Of a DNA stretch of 64,000 nucleotides, positions 15,868 to 24,649 are shown one piece after another (the stretch's first letter is position 1; every line of letters starts with the position of its first letter). The notes under the pieces are model-generated. The model made no database searches. It was not told the origin of the DNA and saw nothing but the letters and a program-made list of their open reading frames with translations. Source of the stretch: JANXLS01 sp037129555 (GTDB lineage: Bacteria > Planctomycetota > SZUA-567 > H5-PLA8); the NCBI GenBank assembly GCA_037129555.1, contig JBAXUS010000008.1, forward strand, positions 8,401-72,400, read 5' to 3'. The translations under genes and the position numbers were made by a program.

Positions 15868-16797
15868 TTACTTCTGCACTGCCGGGACAGCCGCCGCCGT
15901 TTGATAAGGGCGGGCCTGACCGTTTGCCTGAGCCAACTGATCCTTCTGCACTTTCAAGTTGTTCGGAAGAATCACGATTTCAACGCGGCGATTCTTGGAG
16001 CGATCAGCAGCGGTGCGTTCCGGCGTCACGAGCGGCTGGCGGTCGCCGTAGCCGGCCGTGTACATCTTGCCGGACGAAATTCCACCACGCTTGGCGAGGA
16101 AGTCGTACACCGCAGCGGCGCGGGCCTGGGAGAGTGCCATGTTGTCCGGGTAGCGATCTTTGCTGTGGACGACCGGCGTGCTGTCCGTGTGGCCTTCAAT
16201 GCGGATCGAGTTGTTCGGGAACTGCTGCTTGATCATCTGTGCATAGCGCATCAGCGAATCAGAGCTACCAGCTTTCAATTCAGCGCGACCAGCTTCGAAC
16301 AACACGGAGCCTGCAACTTGAATGTGAATGCTGCCGTCTTTGCTGCGGGACAAGCCACCCGTTTCGCCGCGATCATGATTGATTGGCTGGCCGGGCTGTT
16401 GGACCACAACTGTACTCGGGCCACCGCGATTAAGTCCCTTGACGAGGCCTTCAAGGTTGGCAACTTCGGACTGCATCGCGGCCATGCGCTGATTTGATTC
16501 GTTCGTGACTTGTGTCAATTGCACGATCTTTTGTGCGCTGTGTGTCGCGAGCTGATCGTTCTGCGCGGCGAGTTGGCGATTGAGTTCCGCATTGCGGAGC
16601 GCCTGTTCTGCGGCAAGTTTATTCTGCTGATCGCCCGCTGCGCGTTCGGATTCCGCTGCCGCAATAGCTGCTTCCTGGCGACGAATCGTGTCGTCTTTCG
16701 CGGCAATCGCGACGTCTTTTTTGGAAGTGCAACCGGCCGCCAGAAGGATCGCCCCCGCAGCCAGCGCGCTTTGTGACGCTGTCTTAATCCAGCTCAT
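15868..16797 (-). CDS. OmpA-family peptidoglycan-binding lipoprotein
   Basis: 309 residues. Signal peptide with lipobox LLAAGC (Cys at about 23), so probably lipidated. Residues about 30-120 are an Ala/Gln/Glu-rich coiled coil. The OmpA C-terminal domain spans about 155-275: VLFEAGRAELKAGS, IRIEGHTDSTPV, LSQARAAAVYDFL and NRRVEIVI. This domain holds the outer membrane to peptidoglycan. The 35-residue tail is Gln/Ala-rich. AGGGGG precedes the ATG. It is not next to tol-pal genes, so it is an OmpA-like lipoprotein rather than Pal itself. Confidence 0.9.
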   Translation of the reverse strand: MSWIKTASQSALAAGAILLAAGCTSKKDVAIAAKDDTIRRQEAAIAAAESERAAGDQQNKLAAEQALRNAELNRQLAAQNDQLATHSAQKIVQLTQVTNESNQRMAAMQSEVANLEGLVKGLNRGGPSTVVVQQPGQPINHDRGETGGLSRSKDGSIHIQVAGSVLFEAGRAELKAGSSDSLMRYAQMIKQQFPNNSIRIEGHTDSTPVVHSKDRYPDNMALSQARAAAVYDFLAKRGGISSGKMYTAGYGDRQPLVTPERTAADRSKNRRVEIVILPNNLKVQKDQLAQANGQARPYQTAAAVPAVQK

Positions 16798-16957
16798 CTG
16801 ATTTCCCCCTTAGCCGGGACCCCCCGCGTTCACGCGGACCGATCCAGCCCTGAATGATGATTCCAACACTCAAGCGTTCCCCACGAACGCGTATTGCTGT
16901 TGGTTTTAAATTGATCGGAAGGTGTGCGCGTGATCTAAAGGAGTAATTGGAAATAAT

Positions 16958-17944
16958 TCAGGCAAGAGGCTTCAATAAACAATATCGGACGAAGCGGCGA
17001 ACGGACTTGAGCGAAATAGCGCCGGGATCTTCCGATAATGTTTTCGCCCCACCGCACGCCACAGCGCGCCGCAAGAGGTGTTCGTCGCTCGATTCTAATA
17101 GCATACCCCACACCGCGCCCGCTGTGGCCGCGTCGCCGCATCCGGTCGTCGAAACAATCGTATGCGTGAAGTGAGTGGCGTCGATCTGTCCATGAAAAAT
17201 GCCCTGGGACGAGACAAGCAATGCGCCTTCAGCTCCGAGCGTGATCAGCACTTTTTGAGGCGCGTTTTTCGTTGATAAAAAATCGAGTATCCGGATGCGA
17301 TGCGCGGGGTTGTTCATTTGAAACGTAGTATCGAGTTCAAGCAATTCACCGAGTTCAAGCGCGTTGCCTTTGAGCAGCGAGATGCTCGAACGTGCGGCGA
17401 CTGTGAGAGCGGGGCCGTTGGTGTCCGCGACAATCGCGGATATTCCGCGTTCGTGAGCGATACGGAAAACAGATTTCAGAAACGCGATTGTCGTTCCTTT
17501 AGGTGCGGAGCCGCAGACCGCGACGAGGTCGCCCGGGCGCACAGTCTTTTCCCAGAACGCGAGAAATGCGCGGGACTCGGCCGGGGTGGGGGCCGGCATG
17601 GATTCTTTGATGTGAGTCTCGCGCCCGTCGGCTTCGAGATACGTTTGAGCGAATCGTGTTGGGACGGCGCGCGGACAAATGAGGCAGTCGATGGCGTTGA
17701 GTTCACGCAGTTTTGTTTTAAAAAATGAAGCCTCATTTTCACCGGTCCACGCCGCGGCGATGATGCGATGTTCGGAGCCGCATAAGGACCCGAGCACGCG
17801 CGCGGTGTTGACTCCTTTGCCCGCGGGCAGCGTGAGTTCTGAACGCCCATCAAACGTTCCGCCCGGGCGCATCGTCTGGATTTTGACAACGCGGTCGATG
17901 GCGGGATGAAGCGTCAACGTGACGACGCGAGTAGGCGATTTCAT
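16958..17944 (-). CDS. PfkB-family sugar kinase (1-phosphofructokinase/tagatose-6-P kinase type)
   Basis: 328 residues. The start VVTLTLHPAIDR and PAGKGVNTARVLG are typical of the FruK/LacC branch, and the C-terminal TTGCGDAATAGAVWG is the PfkB anion-hole and catalytic-Asp motif (with Cys in place of the usual Ala). The predicted reaction is ATP-dependent phosphorylation of a phosphosugar; the substrate cannot be read from sequence. No PTS or fructose genes are nearby. The start overlaps the stop of the upstream glycosyltransferase by 4 bases (ATGA), so it is the last gene of a three-gene glycan operon. Confidence 0.8.
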   Translation of the reverse strand: MKSPTRVVTLTLHPAIDRVVKIQTMRPGGTFDGRSELTLPAGKGVNTARVLGSLCGSEHRIIAAAWTGENEASFFKTKLRELNAIDCLICPRAVPTRFAQTYLEADGRETHIKESMPAPTPAESRAFLAFWEKTVRPGDLVAVCGSAPKGTTIAFLKSVFRIAHERGISAIVADTNGPALTVAARSSISLLKGNALELGELLELDTTFQMNNPAHRIRILDFLSTKNAPQKVLITLGAEGALLVSSQGIFHGQIDATHFTHTIVSTTGCGDAATAGAVWGMLLESSDEHLLRRAVACGGAKTLSEDPGAISLKSVRRFVRYCLLKPLA

Positions 17945-19083
17945 GAAGGGCGCTCCGAAAGAATTTCAGTGAATAACTGCGCGTACTCAGCGGCCATGCG
18001 GTCTGCCGAAAAACGTTTTAAAGCCGTTTCGCGCGCCGCAGATCCCAGCGATTTTGCTCGCGCGGAATCGGTGAGCAACTCCATGATTTTCGCCGCGAGT
18101 TGCTCATGGTTTCCGCGTTCAAACAAGAGACCGTTCTGGCCATCATCAATCATGTCCGGCAAGCTGTCCACGGCGCTTGCGATCACAGGCAATCCTGCGG
18201 CCATGGCTTCGAGCACCGAGAGCGGCAAACCTTCCCACGCAGATGATTGAACGTAGATGTCCGCGTGATCCAAAAATGCCGGGACGTCGGAACAGAATCC
18301 GACGAACGAAACGCGCTCAAGTTTTAACTCCGCGCAGAGCGATTTTAAACGCGATTCTTCAGGCCCGTTCCCGGCGATTTCGAGTGTTGCGCTAGGATTC
18401 AATTCGCTCACACTTTTCCACGCACGCAACAACGTCGGATAGTCTTTTTGCAGATTCAAACGACCCACCGAAACGACGCGCGGCGCGGTTGATAACGGTG
18501 GCGTATTTCCGGTGTTCAATTCAGCGTAACGACGTAGGTCGTTTCCATTTTCAATGACCTTGAAAAACGAGTCGGGCAGCCCGGTCTTTTGCGCTTGGAA
18601 TTGAGCGACGGATCGGGCGACGCAGATTTCATACGCCGCGTATTTCGCAGTGAGTTTATCGAACCAGAATTGCCACGGACGGAAGCGCCTTTCGGCGACT
18701 TGAATCGCACTTAAAATTCGGACATGTTTGAGCACATCGCTTGGAAGTTTTGCAGCCGCGATTCGGGTGGCGATGTTGGCGTGATACAGTTGAGAACAAA
18801 CGATCAACGAGCCGGAGAGATTCTTAGACAAAATATGCTGTGCGATGGCGCGTCCACACGCGTACGAACGCCGCCGCGATAGATGCAGGCCGCTGACTGG
18901 AATGCCTGCGTTTTTCAATTCGACTCCGATGGCCGCGTTTTCGTCTTCCAAACACAAAACGCTCGTGGGAAATCCGAGCGCGGGCAAACGCTTGGCGAGT
19001 TCGGCGACGACACGTTCCGCGCCGCTCGGATGGAGGACCGGAAGGACGAAAAGAACGTCAGCGATTTTCGGGGTCGCGCTCAT
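17941..19083 (-). CDS. glycosyltransferase, GT4 family
   Basis: 380 residues, GT-B fold. The N-terminal acceptor domain opens with VLFVLPVLHPSGAERVVAEL. The C-terminal domain (about 190-365) has VVSVGRLNLQKDYPTLLRAW, VSFVGFCSD, and the donor-site motif SAWEGLPLSVLEAMAAGLPVI, the E(x7)E pattern of GT4 retaining enzymes. It likely transfers a nucleotide-activated sugar to a lipid-linked or surface glycan at the cytoplasmic face. Both ends overlap neighbours by 4 bases (flippase upstream, PfkB kinase downstream). Donor and acceptor are unknown. Confidence 0.9.
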   Translation of the reverse strand: MSATPKIADVLFVLPVLHPSGAERVVAELAKRLPALGFPTSVLCLEDENAAIGVELKNAGIPVSGLHLSRRRSYACGRAIAQHILSKNLSGSLIVCSQLYHANIATRIAAAKLPSDVLKHVRILSAIQVAERRFRPWQFWFDKLTAKYAAYEICVARSVAQFQAQKTGLPDSFFKVIENGNDLRRYAELNTGNTPPLSTAPRVVSVGRLNLQKDYPTLLRAWKSVSELNPSATLEIAGNGPEESRLKSLCAELKLERVSFVGFCSDVPAFLDHADIYVQSSAWEGLPLSVLEAMAAGLPVIASAVDSLPDMIDDGQNGLLFERGNHEQLAAKIMELLTDSARAKSLGSAARETALKRFSADRMAAEYAQLFTEILSERPS

Positions 19084-20327
19084 CGTGTGTGCTCCGGCGC
19101 GGCGCTGCGTTTATCGAGCAAAACCAACGTTGCACTGAAGACGAAACACAAGCAACTTCCCAGCGCGATTCCGCACGCCGCCGCTCTGGGACCGTAGGTT
19201 GGAACGAGCGCGGCGGAGAGCGATACTCCAATCAACGCCGAGGCGACATGGCAGAGCGCGAACGCGCGCAATCGTCCGAGACAAATGAGCGCGGATGCGA
19301 AGGGGATCGTGGCAAGAATGGGCGCGAGCCGCCACGTGTCGATGTACAGAATCGCCGGGGCGGAATCGGCGAGGTTTTTGAACAGGCTGCGCACGATGGC
19401 ACTGGTCACGACGGGGTACGAGAGCGAGACGAAAATCCCGGCGACAAAGCACGGGATCGCGGTCTGCCAGACGCGGCGACGGAAGGCCGGCCCTTCGTGT
19501 GCATGCAGCGCCAAACGCGCGTGCAAAATTGCGGCCGGCGCGGCGATGAAGCTCGCCGCTGCGGTTGTGAATTGGCTCGACAAATAGAGTCCGCCACTTT
19601 CGGCATCATCGCCGAACGTATGCAAAATCGGCAAGCCAGAGTTGAACAGCAACTGTTGCGCGAGCACGGCAACGGCCATTGGTGCGGACTCTCGCCATAG
19701 GTTGAACGCTTCTCGTACGGGCGCGGGCCAGTGCGGAATTCCGACGTTGCGACGGACCCAAAATTGTTCGAGCGCAAGTTCCGGGAGGATGCACAGCAGA
19801 TGCAATTCAAGCACCGTTTGCGGATGAAAATGCTCGGGAAAGAAACGCGAGACGGCCAGCACGAGGCCGAGATAAATCGAGTGGCGGATAAAGGCGAAGA
19901 ACTGCCACGTGGCGGTTTTTCCGCGCGCGTCAAAGATGGACGGCATCGTGCACGCGAGGCAAGCGCCATCGACGGATCCGAGAAAAATCATGAAGCGTTC
20001 ATCGGCGTCCGGCCATCCCAGCGCGACGAGCGTCCCGGCGAAAATTGCTGTGAACGCGGCGAGCTGTTTTTGTCTCAACACAATTCCCAACAACGACCGC
20101 GCATCGTCGGCGCTGCTGCGCGCGTATTTAAACGTGAGCAGAGGGTCCATGCCCCAGAGAATAAATTGCGCGGAGAAAACGCTGAAGGACATCGCGAGAC
20201 CGAATTGACCGTAGCCGGCTTTGCCGAGTCGCTGTGAGACGATCTGCATCGCTCCAAGCAGCAGGCCCTGGCATCCCAGCAACAGCAGCGTGGACGCGCT
20301 CATTTTTTTGAGAACGTTTTTCAGCAT
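19080..20327 (-). CDS. polysaccharide flippase-like membrane protein (MOP superfamily)
   Basis: 415 residues with about 11-12 hydrophobic segments, beginning LLLLGCQGLLLGAMQIVSQRLGKAGYGQFGLA, the usual opening of Wzx/O-antigen transporters. It probably flips lipid-linked oligosaccharide made with the adjacent glycosyltransferase. First gene of the minus-strand operon, whose stop overlaps the glycosyltransferase start as ATGA. No polymerase or ligase is present, so the locus is a minimal cassette rather than a full capsule cluster. Confidence 0.8.
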   Translation of the reverse strand: MLKNVLKKMSASTLLLLGCQGLLLGAMQIVSQRLGKAGYGQFGLAMSFSVFSAQFILWGMDPLLTFKYARSSADDARSLLGIVLRQKQLAAFTAIFAGTLVALGWPDADERFMIFLGSVDGACLACTMPSIFDARGKTATWQFFAFIRHSIYLGLVLAVSRFFPEHFHPQTVLELHLLCILPELALEQFWVRRNVGIPHWPAPVREAFNLWRESAPMAVAVLAQQLLFNSGLPILHTFGDDAESGGLYLSSQFTTAAASFIAAPAAILHARLALHAHEGPAFRRRVWQTAIPCFVAGIFVSLSYPVVTSAIVRSLFKNLADSAPAILYIDTWRLAPILATIPFASALICLGRLRAFALCHVASALIGVSLSAALVPTYGPRAAACGIALGSCLCFVFSATLVLLDKRSAAPEHTR

Positions 20328-20419
20328 TCAGCGGCTCATTTCCTGGCTCGTTCGGATTCAACCGGTCAATTCTGCGATTTCATTTTGCGGCGCGGCGGTT
20401 GGCTCGTAAACTTAATTGC

Positions 20420-21115
20420 ATGAGCGATTTTAAACCCGGTGACACAGTTCTTCATGCACTCTTTGGCAACGGCGTCGTAGCCGCGATCGCAGGCTCCGGC
20501 CCGGACGCGCGGATCACCGTCGATTTTGCGCCCAGCGTCGGCCGCAAGAAACTGCTGGCATCGGTCGCCCATTTAGAACCCGCTGATTCAAATCCTTCGT
20601 CGTCATCGGGCCCCGCCGCATCAGCTTGGTTCGAAGTGCTGGAAGCCACACTTCGTCCGCGCCGGGGACGCCGCGTGGATGGCATTCACACCGGCGACTT
20701 GATTCTGACGGAGACCGGCAAGCCCGAATTTTGGATCGCGGTACGCGAGCGGCTGCGTTCGCGCGGACAGATTCCAAAAGTCATCGATGATCCCAACGGT
20801 CGCGTCTCGGTTTCGTCAACGGGCTTGATGACGTTGGATGTCCGCGTGCAGCACGATTCGATGAATGACGCGCGTTCGGCGGTCGCCGCGCGCGCGATTT
20901 TCGATGAACTCTTCGAGCGTGTCCTGCGCGATTTTGAAGCACCGTCATTCGTGTCGCGCTCGGGCATTCAGTATCCGCTGGCTGAAGAGGATCTCGTTTA
21001 TATCGAAGAAGCAGAGCTTGGAAATTTGCCTGAGCGCTCGTCGAGGATGCGTCCGAAACGGGTCACGCCGAAAGGGGTCATTACCTCGCTTCCGAAACGC
21101 CGCGACGATTATTGA
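20420..21115 (+). CDS. protein with an N-terminal UvrD/PcrA tail-like domain
   Basis: 231 residues from the ATG at 20420. Residues about 5-55 (FKPGDTVLHALFGNGVVAAI and ITVDFAPSVGRKKLLASVAHLEP) look like the Tudor-like C-terminal domain of UvrD/PcrA helicases, which docks on RNA polymerase or other partners. The helicase itself is missing. A Ser-rich linker follows, then a domain of about 150 residues that I do not recognise, and a basic C-terminus. Function unknown. The gene stands alone between the flippase promoter and the convergent oxidase cluster. Confidence 0.7.
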   Translation: MSDFKPGDTVLHALFGNGVVAAIAGSGPDARITVDFAPSVGRKKLLASVAHLEPADSNPSSSSGPAASAWFEVLEATLRPRRGRRVDGIHTGDLILTETGKPEFWIAVRERLRSRGQIPKVIDDPNGRVSVSSTGLMTLDVRVQHDSMNDARSAVAARAIFDELFERVLRDFEAPSFVSRSGIQYPLAEEDLVYIEEAELGNLPERSSRMRPKRVTPKGVITSLPKRRDDY

Positions 21116-21126
21116 ACGCACCACAA

Positions 21127-21546
21127 TTATTTGTACATGTGGTAGACCATCACATACACGATGATGCCGGTGACGCAGACGTAGACCCACATCGGAAACG
21201 TAATTTTCGCGATGGCTTTGTGTTTCTCCCAGCGCTCTTTGAAGGCGTGAGTGAACGTGATGGGGGCGAGGACTGCGACGACAATCGCGAGGACGACATG
21301 CGTGAGCAGAATCGTTCCGTAAATATACGCGATGGTGCCTGTGCCTTTGAATTTGACGTGCCCGGCGGTGAAGTGATACGTGAGATACGACACGAGAAAA
21401 ATCACCGTCGTGACGCCTGCGGAAAGCATGAATTTCTTGTGTGTCTCTTTATCGCCGCGTTTGATGGCCGCGTAGCCGAACATGAGCAGTACGAATGAAA
21501 TCGCGTTGAGTGTTGCGTTGATCGTCGGATGAAGTGGGAAATCCAT
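21127..21546 (-). CDS. DUF420 membrane protein (CtaM/YozB-like)
   Basis: 139 residues with four to five membrane helices and several conserved His: MDFPLHPTINATLNAISF, HKKFMLSAG, FLVSYLTYH, LLTHVVLAIV. DUF420 proteins accompany haem-copper oxidase genes; in Gram-positives the relative CtaM is needed to mature some oxidases. Last gene of the cta cluster. Its ATG overlaps the SCO stop by one base (TAATG), so the two are coupled. Confidence 0.85.
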   Translation of the reverse strand: MDFPLHPTINATLNAISFVLLMFGYAAIKRGDKETHKKFMLSAGVTTVIFLVSYLTYHFTAGHVKFKGTGTIAYIYGTILLTHVVLAIVVAVLAPITFTHAFKERWEKHKAIAKITFPMWVYVCVTGIIVYVMVYHMYK

Positions 21547-22280
21547 TATTTTATTTCCTTCCCTGAAACGGGCGGCAGCGTTCGCAATTTGCGAATGGAT
21601 GCCGCGAGCAATTTAATCGCTTCGGGACTCGGGCCGTCATTGCCAATCCCGTCGAAGCGCGCTCGAATGTAGCCTTGCGCATCCACGACCACGATCTTTG
21701 ATGAATGAATAATCGGATCGTCTTTTGAGTCCGGTTGCTCTTTGACGACCAGTTTGAAATCGTCGCGCGTTATGCGGAACATCTCGCTTTTGGGACCGGT
21801 TAAAAATTTCCAACGCGGACTGACGGCCTCTTGCTTTTGGATGTATTTTTTGAGGACTTCCGGTGTGTCGTTATCCGGGTCCATCGAAAATGAAATCAAT
21901 TTGACGTTCGGCAAATCCTTGATTTCTTTGTCCAGATTGGCGAGCTGAAGCGTGATCACCGGGCACGTCCCGGCGCAATGAGTGAAGATGAACGTCGCGA
22001 CCCACACGTCGCCAAGGAGGTCTTTCGCTTCGACCGTCTTCCCATCTTGATCGGTGAATTTAAAGTCGCTGACTCGACCGAGAACAGCAAGGTCTTCGGG
22101 CCTGGGCGCGTCACTTTTCGACGGCATGACGATTGAAGAATTACCGCTCAAATCGATGTCGACGGTCCGCGTTTTTTTCCAAAACGCAAATCCGACCAAT
22201 GCGGCGACGGCGATGACGAGCAATGCCCACGCGGCTTTTTGTCCGAGCGAAAGAGGTGTCCCGTTGCTGGGATGACTCAT
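21546..22280 (-). CDS. SCO1/SenC-family copper chaperone
   Basis: 244 residues from the ATG at 22280, which has AGGAGA before it; the open frame further upstream lies in the permease gene. An N-terminal membrane anchor (about 13-32) precedes a thioredoxin-like domain with the copper motif THCAGTCPV (CxxxC) and the later ligand His in DPIIHSSKIVVVD. SCO proteins deliver copper to the CuA site of oxidase subunit II, which fits the neighbours. The start overlaps the permease stop by 4 bases. Confidence 0.92.
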   Translation of the reverse strand: MSHPSNGTPLSLGQKAAWALLVIAVAALVGFAFWKKTRTVDIDLSGNSSIVMPSKSDAPRPEDLAVLGRVSDFKFTDQDGKTVEAKDLLGDVWVATFIFTHCAGTCPVITLQLANLDKEIKDLPNVKLISFSMDPDNDTPEVLKKYIQKQEAVSPRWKFLTGPKSEMFRITRDDFKLVVKEQPDSKDDPIIHSSKIVVVDAQGYIRARFDGIGNDGPSPEAIKLLAASIRKLRTLPPVSGKEIK

Positions 22281-23113
22281 TGCAAATCTCCTGTGGTTCG
22301 GGTTCCGGAGATGGCGACGGACCCGGCAACGGTCGCGAGTGCGAATGCGATGGAGATGCCGAGCGAGAGTTGAAAATTTGGAAGTTCCCATGGCGGATTT
22401 GCGCCGTAAATGGTGTGCCGCAGTCCGGCGAGTCCGTAGTAAAGCGGGTTGGCGTGCATGGTGGCGCTAAGCCACGCGGGTGCGCCTTGCGCCGGGAAGA
22501 ACGCGCCGGAAAGCATCAGCATCGGCATCAGAAACAGCATCATGATCGCATGAAATCCCTGCGTCGAATCCATGCGCCACGCGATGATGAAGCCGAGGCC
22601 ACACAGCGCGAACGCAATCAGCACCATCATTCCGCACGAGGCGAGGAGGGCCATCGGTGTCATGGGAATGATGAAGAAATATCCGGCGATCAAAAAGATA
22701 AGTGCTTGAAAAAACGCGAGCGCTGTCCCGCCGAGCAGCTTGCCGAGGACCATGCTCAATCGCGGCGAAGGAGCAACGAGGACGGATTGCAAAAATCCTT
22801 CGCGACGATCTTCAATGATCGAGATCGTCGAAAAAATCGCAGTGAACATCAGGATCATGGCGATGGTGCCGGGGAACAAATATTCGAAGTAATGCGTGTC
22901 CGAACCGGAAGGCGCTTTGAACGACCCATTCAAGGCTGAGCCGAACAAAACGAAGATCACAATCGGTTGCAGCAGTGCGCTGGCGACGCGATTGCGCTGT
23001 CTCAGAAATCGCACCAATTCGCGCTTGGCCAGTGTGAGCGCAGGGCCTAAAATTCCGGGAGCCGGAGGCGCTTCAAACGCCGCACTCGGACGTGTTACAA
23101 TCGGTTCGCCCAT
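22277..23113 (-). CDS. ABC-2 type transporter permease
   Basis: 278 residues, six membrane helices, with a cytosolic N-terminus and the ABC-2 signature region SIIEDRREGFLQSVLVAPSP after TM2, then GLGFIIAWRMDS and LMLSGAFFP. It works with the ATPase encoded upstream. ABC-2 exporters of this type sit in oxidase clusters of several phyla; the substrate is unknown, but a role in oxidase or haem/copper assembly is plausible. Coupled by a 4-base overlap to the SCO gene downstream. Confidence 0.88.
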   Translation of the reverse strand: MGEPIVTRPSAAFEAPPAPGILGPALTLAKRELVRFLRQRNRVASALLQPIVIFVLFGSALNGSFKAPSGSDTHYFEYLFPGTIAMILMFTAIFSTISIIEDRREGFLQSVLVAPSPRLSMVLGKLLGGTALAFFQALIFLIAGYFFIIPMTPMALLASCGMMVLIAFALCGLGFIIAWRMDSTQGFHAIMMLFLMPMLMLSGAFFPAQGAPAWLSATMHANPLYYGLAGLRHTIYGANPPWELPNFQLSLGISIAFALATVAGSVAISGTRTTGDLQ

Positions 23114-23201
23114 TTAGTTCGTACCTCTTTGTCGTGCCATTAGTCGGTGCCGTTTTCGCGTAAATTCGCGAAAATTCGCGGTTAAAAAAGCCGTTCGCCG
23201 T

Positions 23202-24179
23202 TCAGCTCTTCTTCCCGCGCTTCTTGTCCTTCGCGGTCGTATCCGGTTCGGATTCGACCCAGAATTTGTGGCCGGTCTTTTTGATGAACACGTCGTCGAG
23301 CGTGGGTTTTGAGATGGTCATCGAATCGATCAATCCCGGGAACGCGCCGCCGAGTTTCGCGACCCATTCGTGACCCTTGGGTGTTTCGACGCGCACCGTT
23401 CCGTCCACCAATTCAACAGCGAGCGAAAACTGTTCCACGATGCTGCGCTGTAGGTCGGCCGGCTGGGGCGATTGAATCGAGATCACGTCGCCGCCGATGG
23501 TCGCTCGCAATTCGTCAGGCGGGCCCATCGCGACGAGTTTTCCTGAGTTCAAAATTGCGATGCGTGAGCACTGCGCGGCTTCTTCCATGTAATGCGTGGT
23601 CAGCAAACTGGTGACGCCTTCGGACGCGGAAAGTTCACGCAGATACTGCCACATGTCGCGCCGCGCGCCGGGGTCGAGGCCGGTGGAGGGCTCATCGAGG
23701 AGTAACAATTTCGGGCCGTGCAACAGGCCTTTCGCGAGTTCGACGCGGCGACGCATTCCGCCTGAAAAGGCTTCGACGTATTCGTGTGCGCGGTCGGAGA
23801 GCTTGACGCGATCAAGAAGGTATGTGATGCGATCTTTTAAAACGGAACCGCTGAGGCCGTAGAGGCGACCCTGGTGGTCGAGATTTTCGTAGGCGGTCAG
23901 TTTTTTATCGAGGCTGGGCGATTGAAAAACGACACCGATCCGGCGCTGAACTTCGCGCGGTTGGGTGAGGAGATCGAATCCGAAAATGGTGACCTTGCCG
24001 GACGTGGGGCGGATCAGAGTAGAAAGGATGCGGAAGGTGGTGGTTTTGCCGCCGCCATTGGGTCCGAGCAATCCGAAAATTTCACCCGCTCCGGCGGTAA
24101 AACTCAGATTGTCCAATGCGAGCCGCTCGCCATATTTATGCGAGAGGCTTTCGACGCTGACAACAGGTGTGCTCTGCAT
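23202..24179 (-). CDS. ABC transporter ATP-binding protein
   Basis: 325 residues. Walker A GPNGGGKTTT (about 39-48), Q-loop in VVFQSPSLD, signature FSGGMRRRVELAKG, Walker B LLLLDEPSTGLDPG and switch TTHYMEEA are all intact. The second Gly in GPNGGGKT replaces the more usual Ser or Ala. The C-terminal 90 residues carry a regulatory-like domain and a Lys-rich tail (KDKKRGKKS). It pairs with the permease 88 bases downstream. It lies directly after ctaF, inside the oxidase cluster. Confidence 0.92.
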   Translation of the reverse strand: MQSTPVVSVESLSHKYGERLALDNLSFTAGAGEIFGLLGPNGGGKTTTFRILSTLIRPTSGKVTIFGFDLLTQPREVQRRIGVVFQSPSLDKKLTAYENLDHQGRLYGLSGSVLKDRITYLLDRVKLSDRAHEYVEAFSGGMRRRVELAKGLLHGPKLLLLDEPSTGLDPGARRDMWQYLRELSASEGVTSLLTTHYMEEAAQCSRIAILNSGKLVAMGPPDELRATIGGDVISIQSPQPADLQRSIVEQFSLAVELVDGTVRVETPKGHEWVAKLGGAFPGLIDSMTISKPTLDDVFIKKTGHKFWVESEPDTTAKDKKRGKKS

Positions 24180-24199
24180 TGATTCTTTCTTTAATAAAG

Positions 24200-24562
24200 T
24201 TACTTCGCTTCGTGGTGCTCTTTGACGGCGGGCGTCGTCGTCAATTTGTCGTCGTTGTGGTACTGGCCATACGCGATGTCGGGCATGAGAGCGGCAACAA
24301 GAACCATCACGAGCGCGAACGGAGCCAGCGCGATGGCCACAATCGGGCGCTTTTCATATTTCAAGTGCATGAAGTAGAACATGACAAGCGAAGCTTTGAA
24401 ACCCGCGATGGCGAAAGCCAGCGAGACATTGGCGGCTTTGCTTTTCAAGTCGATGAACGAAGCGCCAATCGTGATCCCAGTAAAGACCACCAGTGTTCCG
24501 AAAACGATGAAATAGGGCACGGGCGGGTGTTCATGGTGTTCGGCTGCATGTGAATCGGACAT
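24200..24562 (-). CDS. ctaF: cytochrome c oxidase subunit IV
   Basis: 120 residues from the ATG at 24562 (MSDSHAAEHHEHPPVPYF). Three membrane helices with the COX4-prok family pattern FGTLVVFTGITIGASFIDL and KASLVMFYFMHLKYEKR. It stabilises the oxidase core. The extended frame upstream has no ribosome site. His-rich termini resemble subunits III and I of the same cluster. Followed by the ABC ATPase. Confidence 0.88.
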   Translation of the reverse strand: MSDSHAAEHHEHPPVPYFIVFGTLVVFTGITIGASFIDLKSKAANVSLAFAIAGFKASLVMFYFMHLKYEKRPIVAIALAPFALVMVLVAALMPDIAYGQYHNDDKLTTTPAVKEHHEAK

Positions 24563-24649
24563 GGTGAAAACTCCAGTTTTAAAGTGCTTCGTAAATCTCA
24601 AAGAGCCGCGCACGTCGGTACGCGGCACGATGGTGACGTGCCTATAAAC

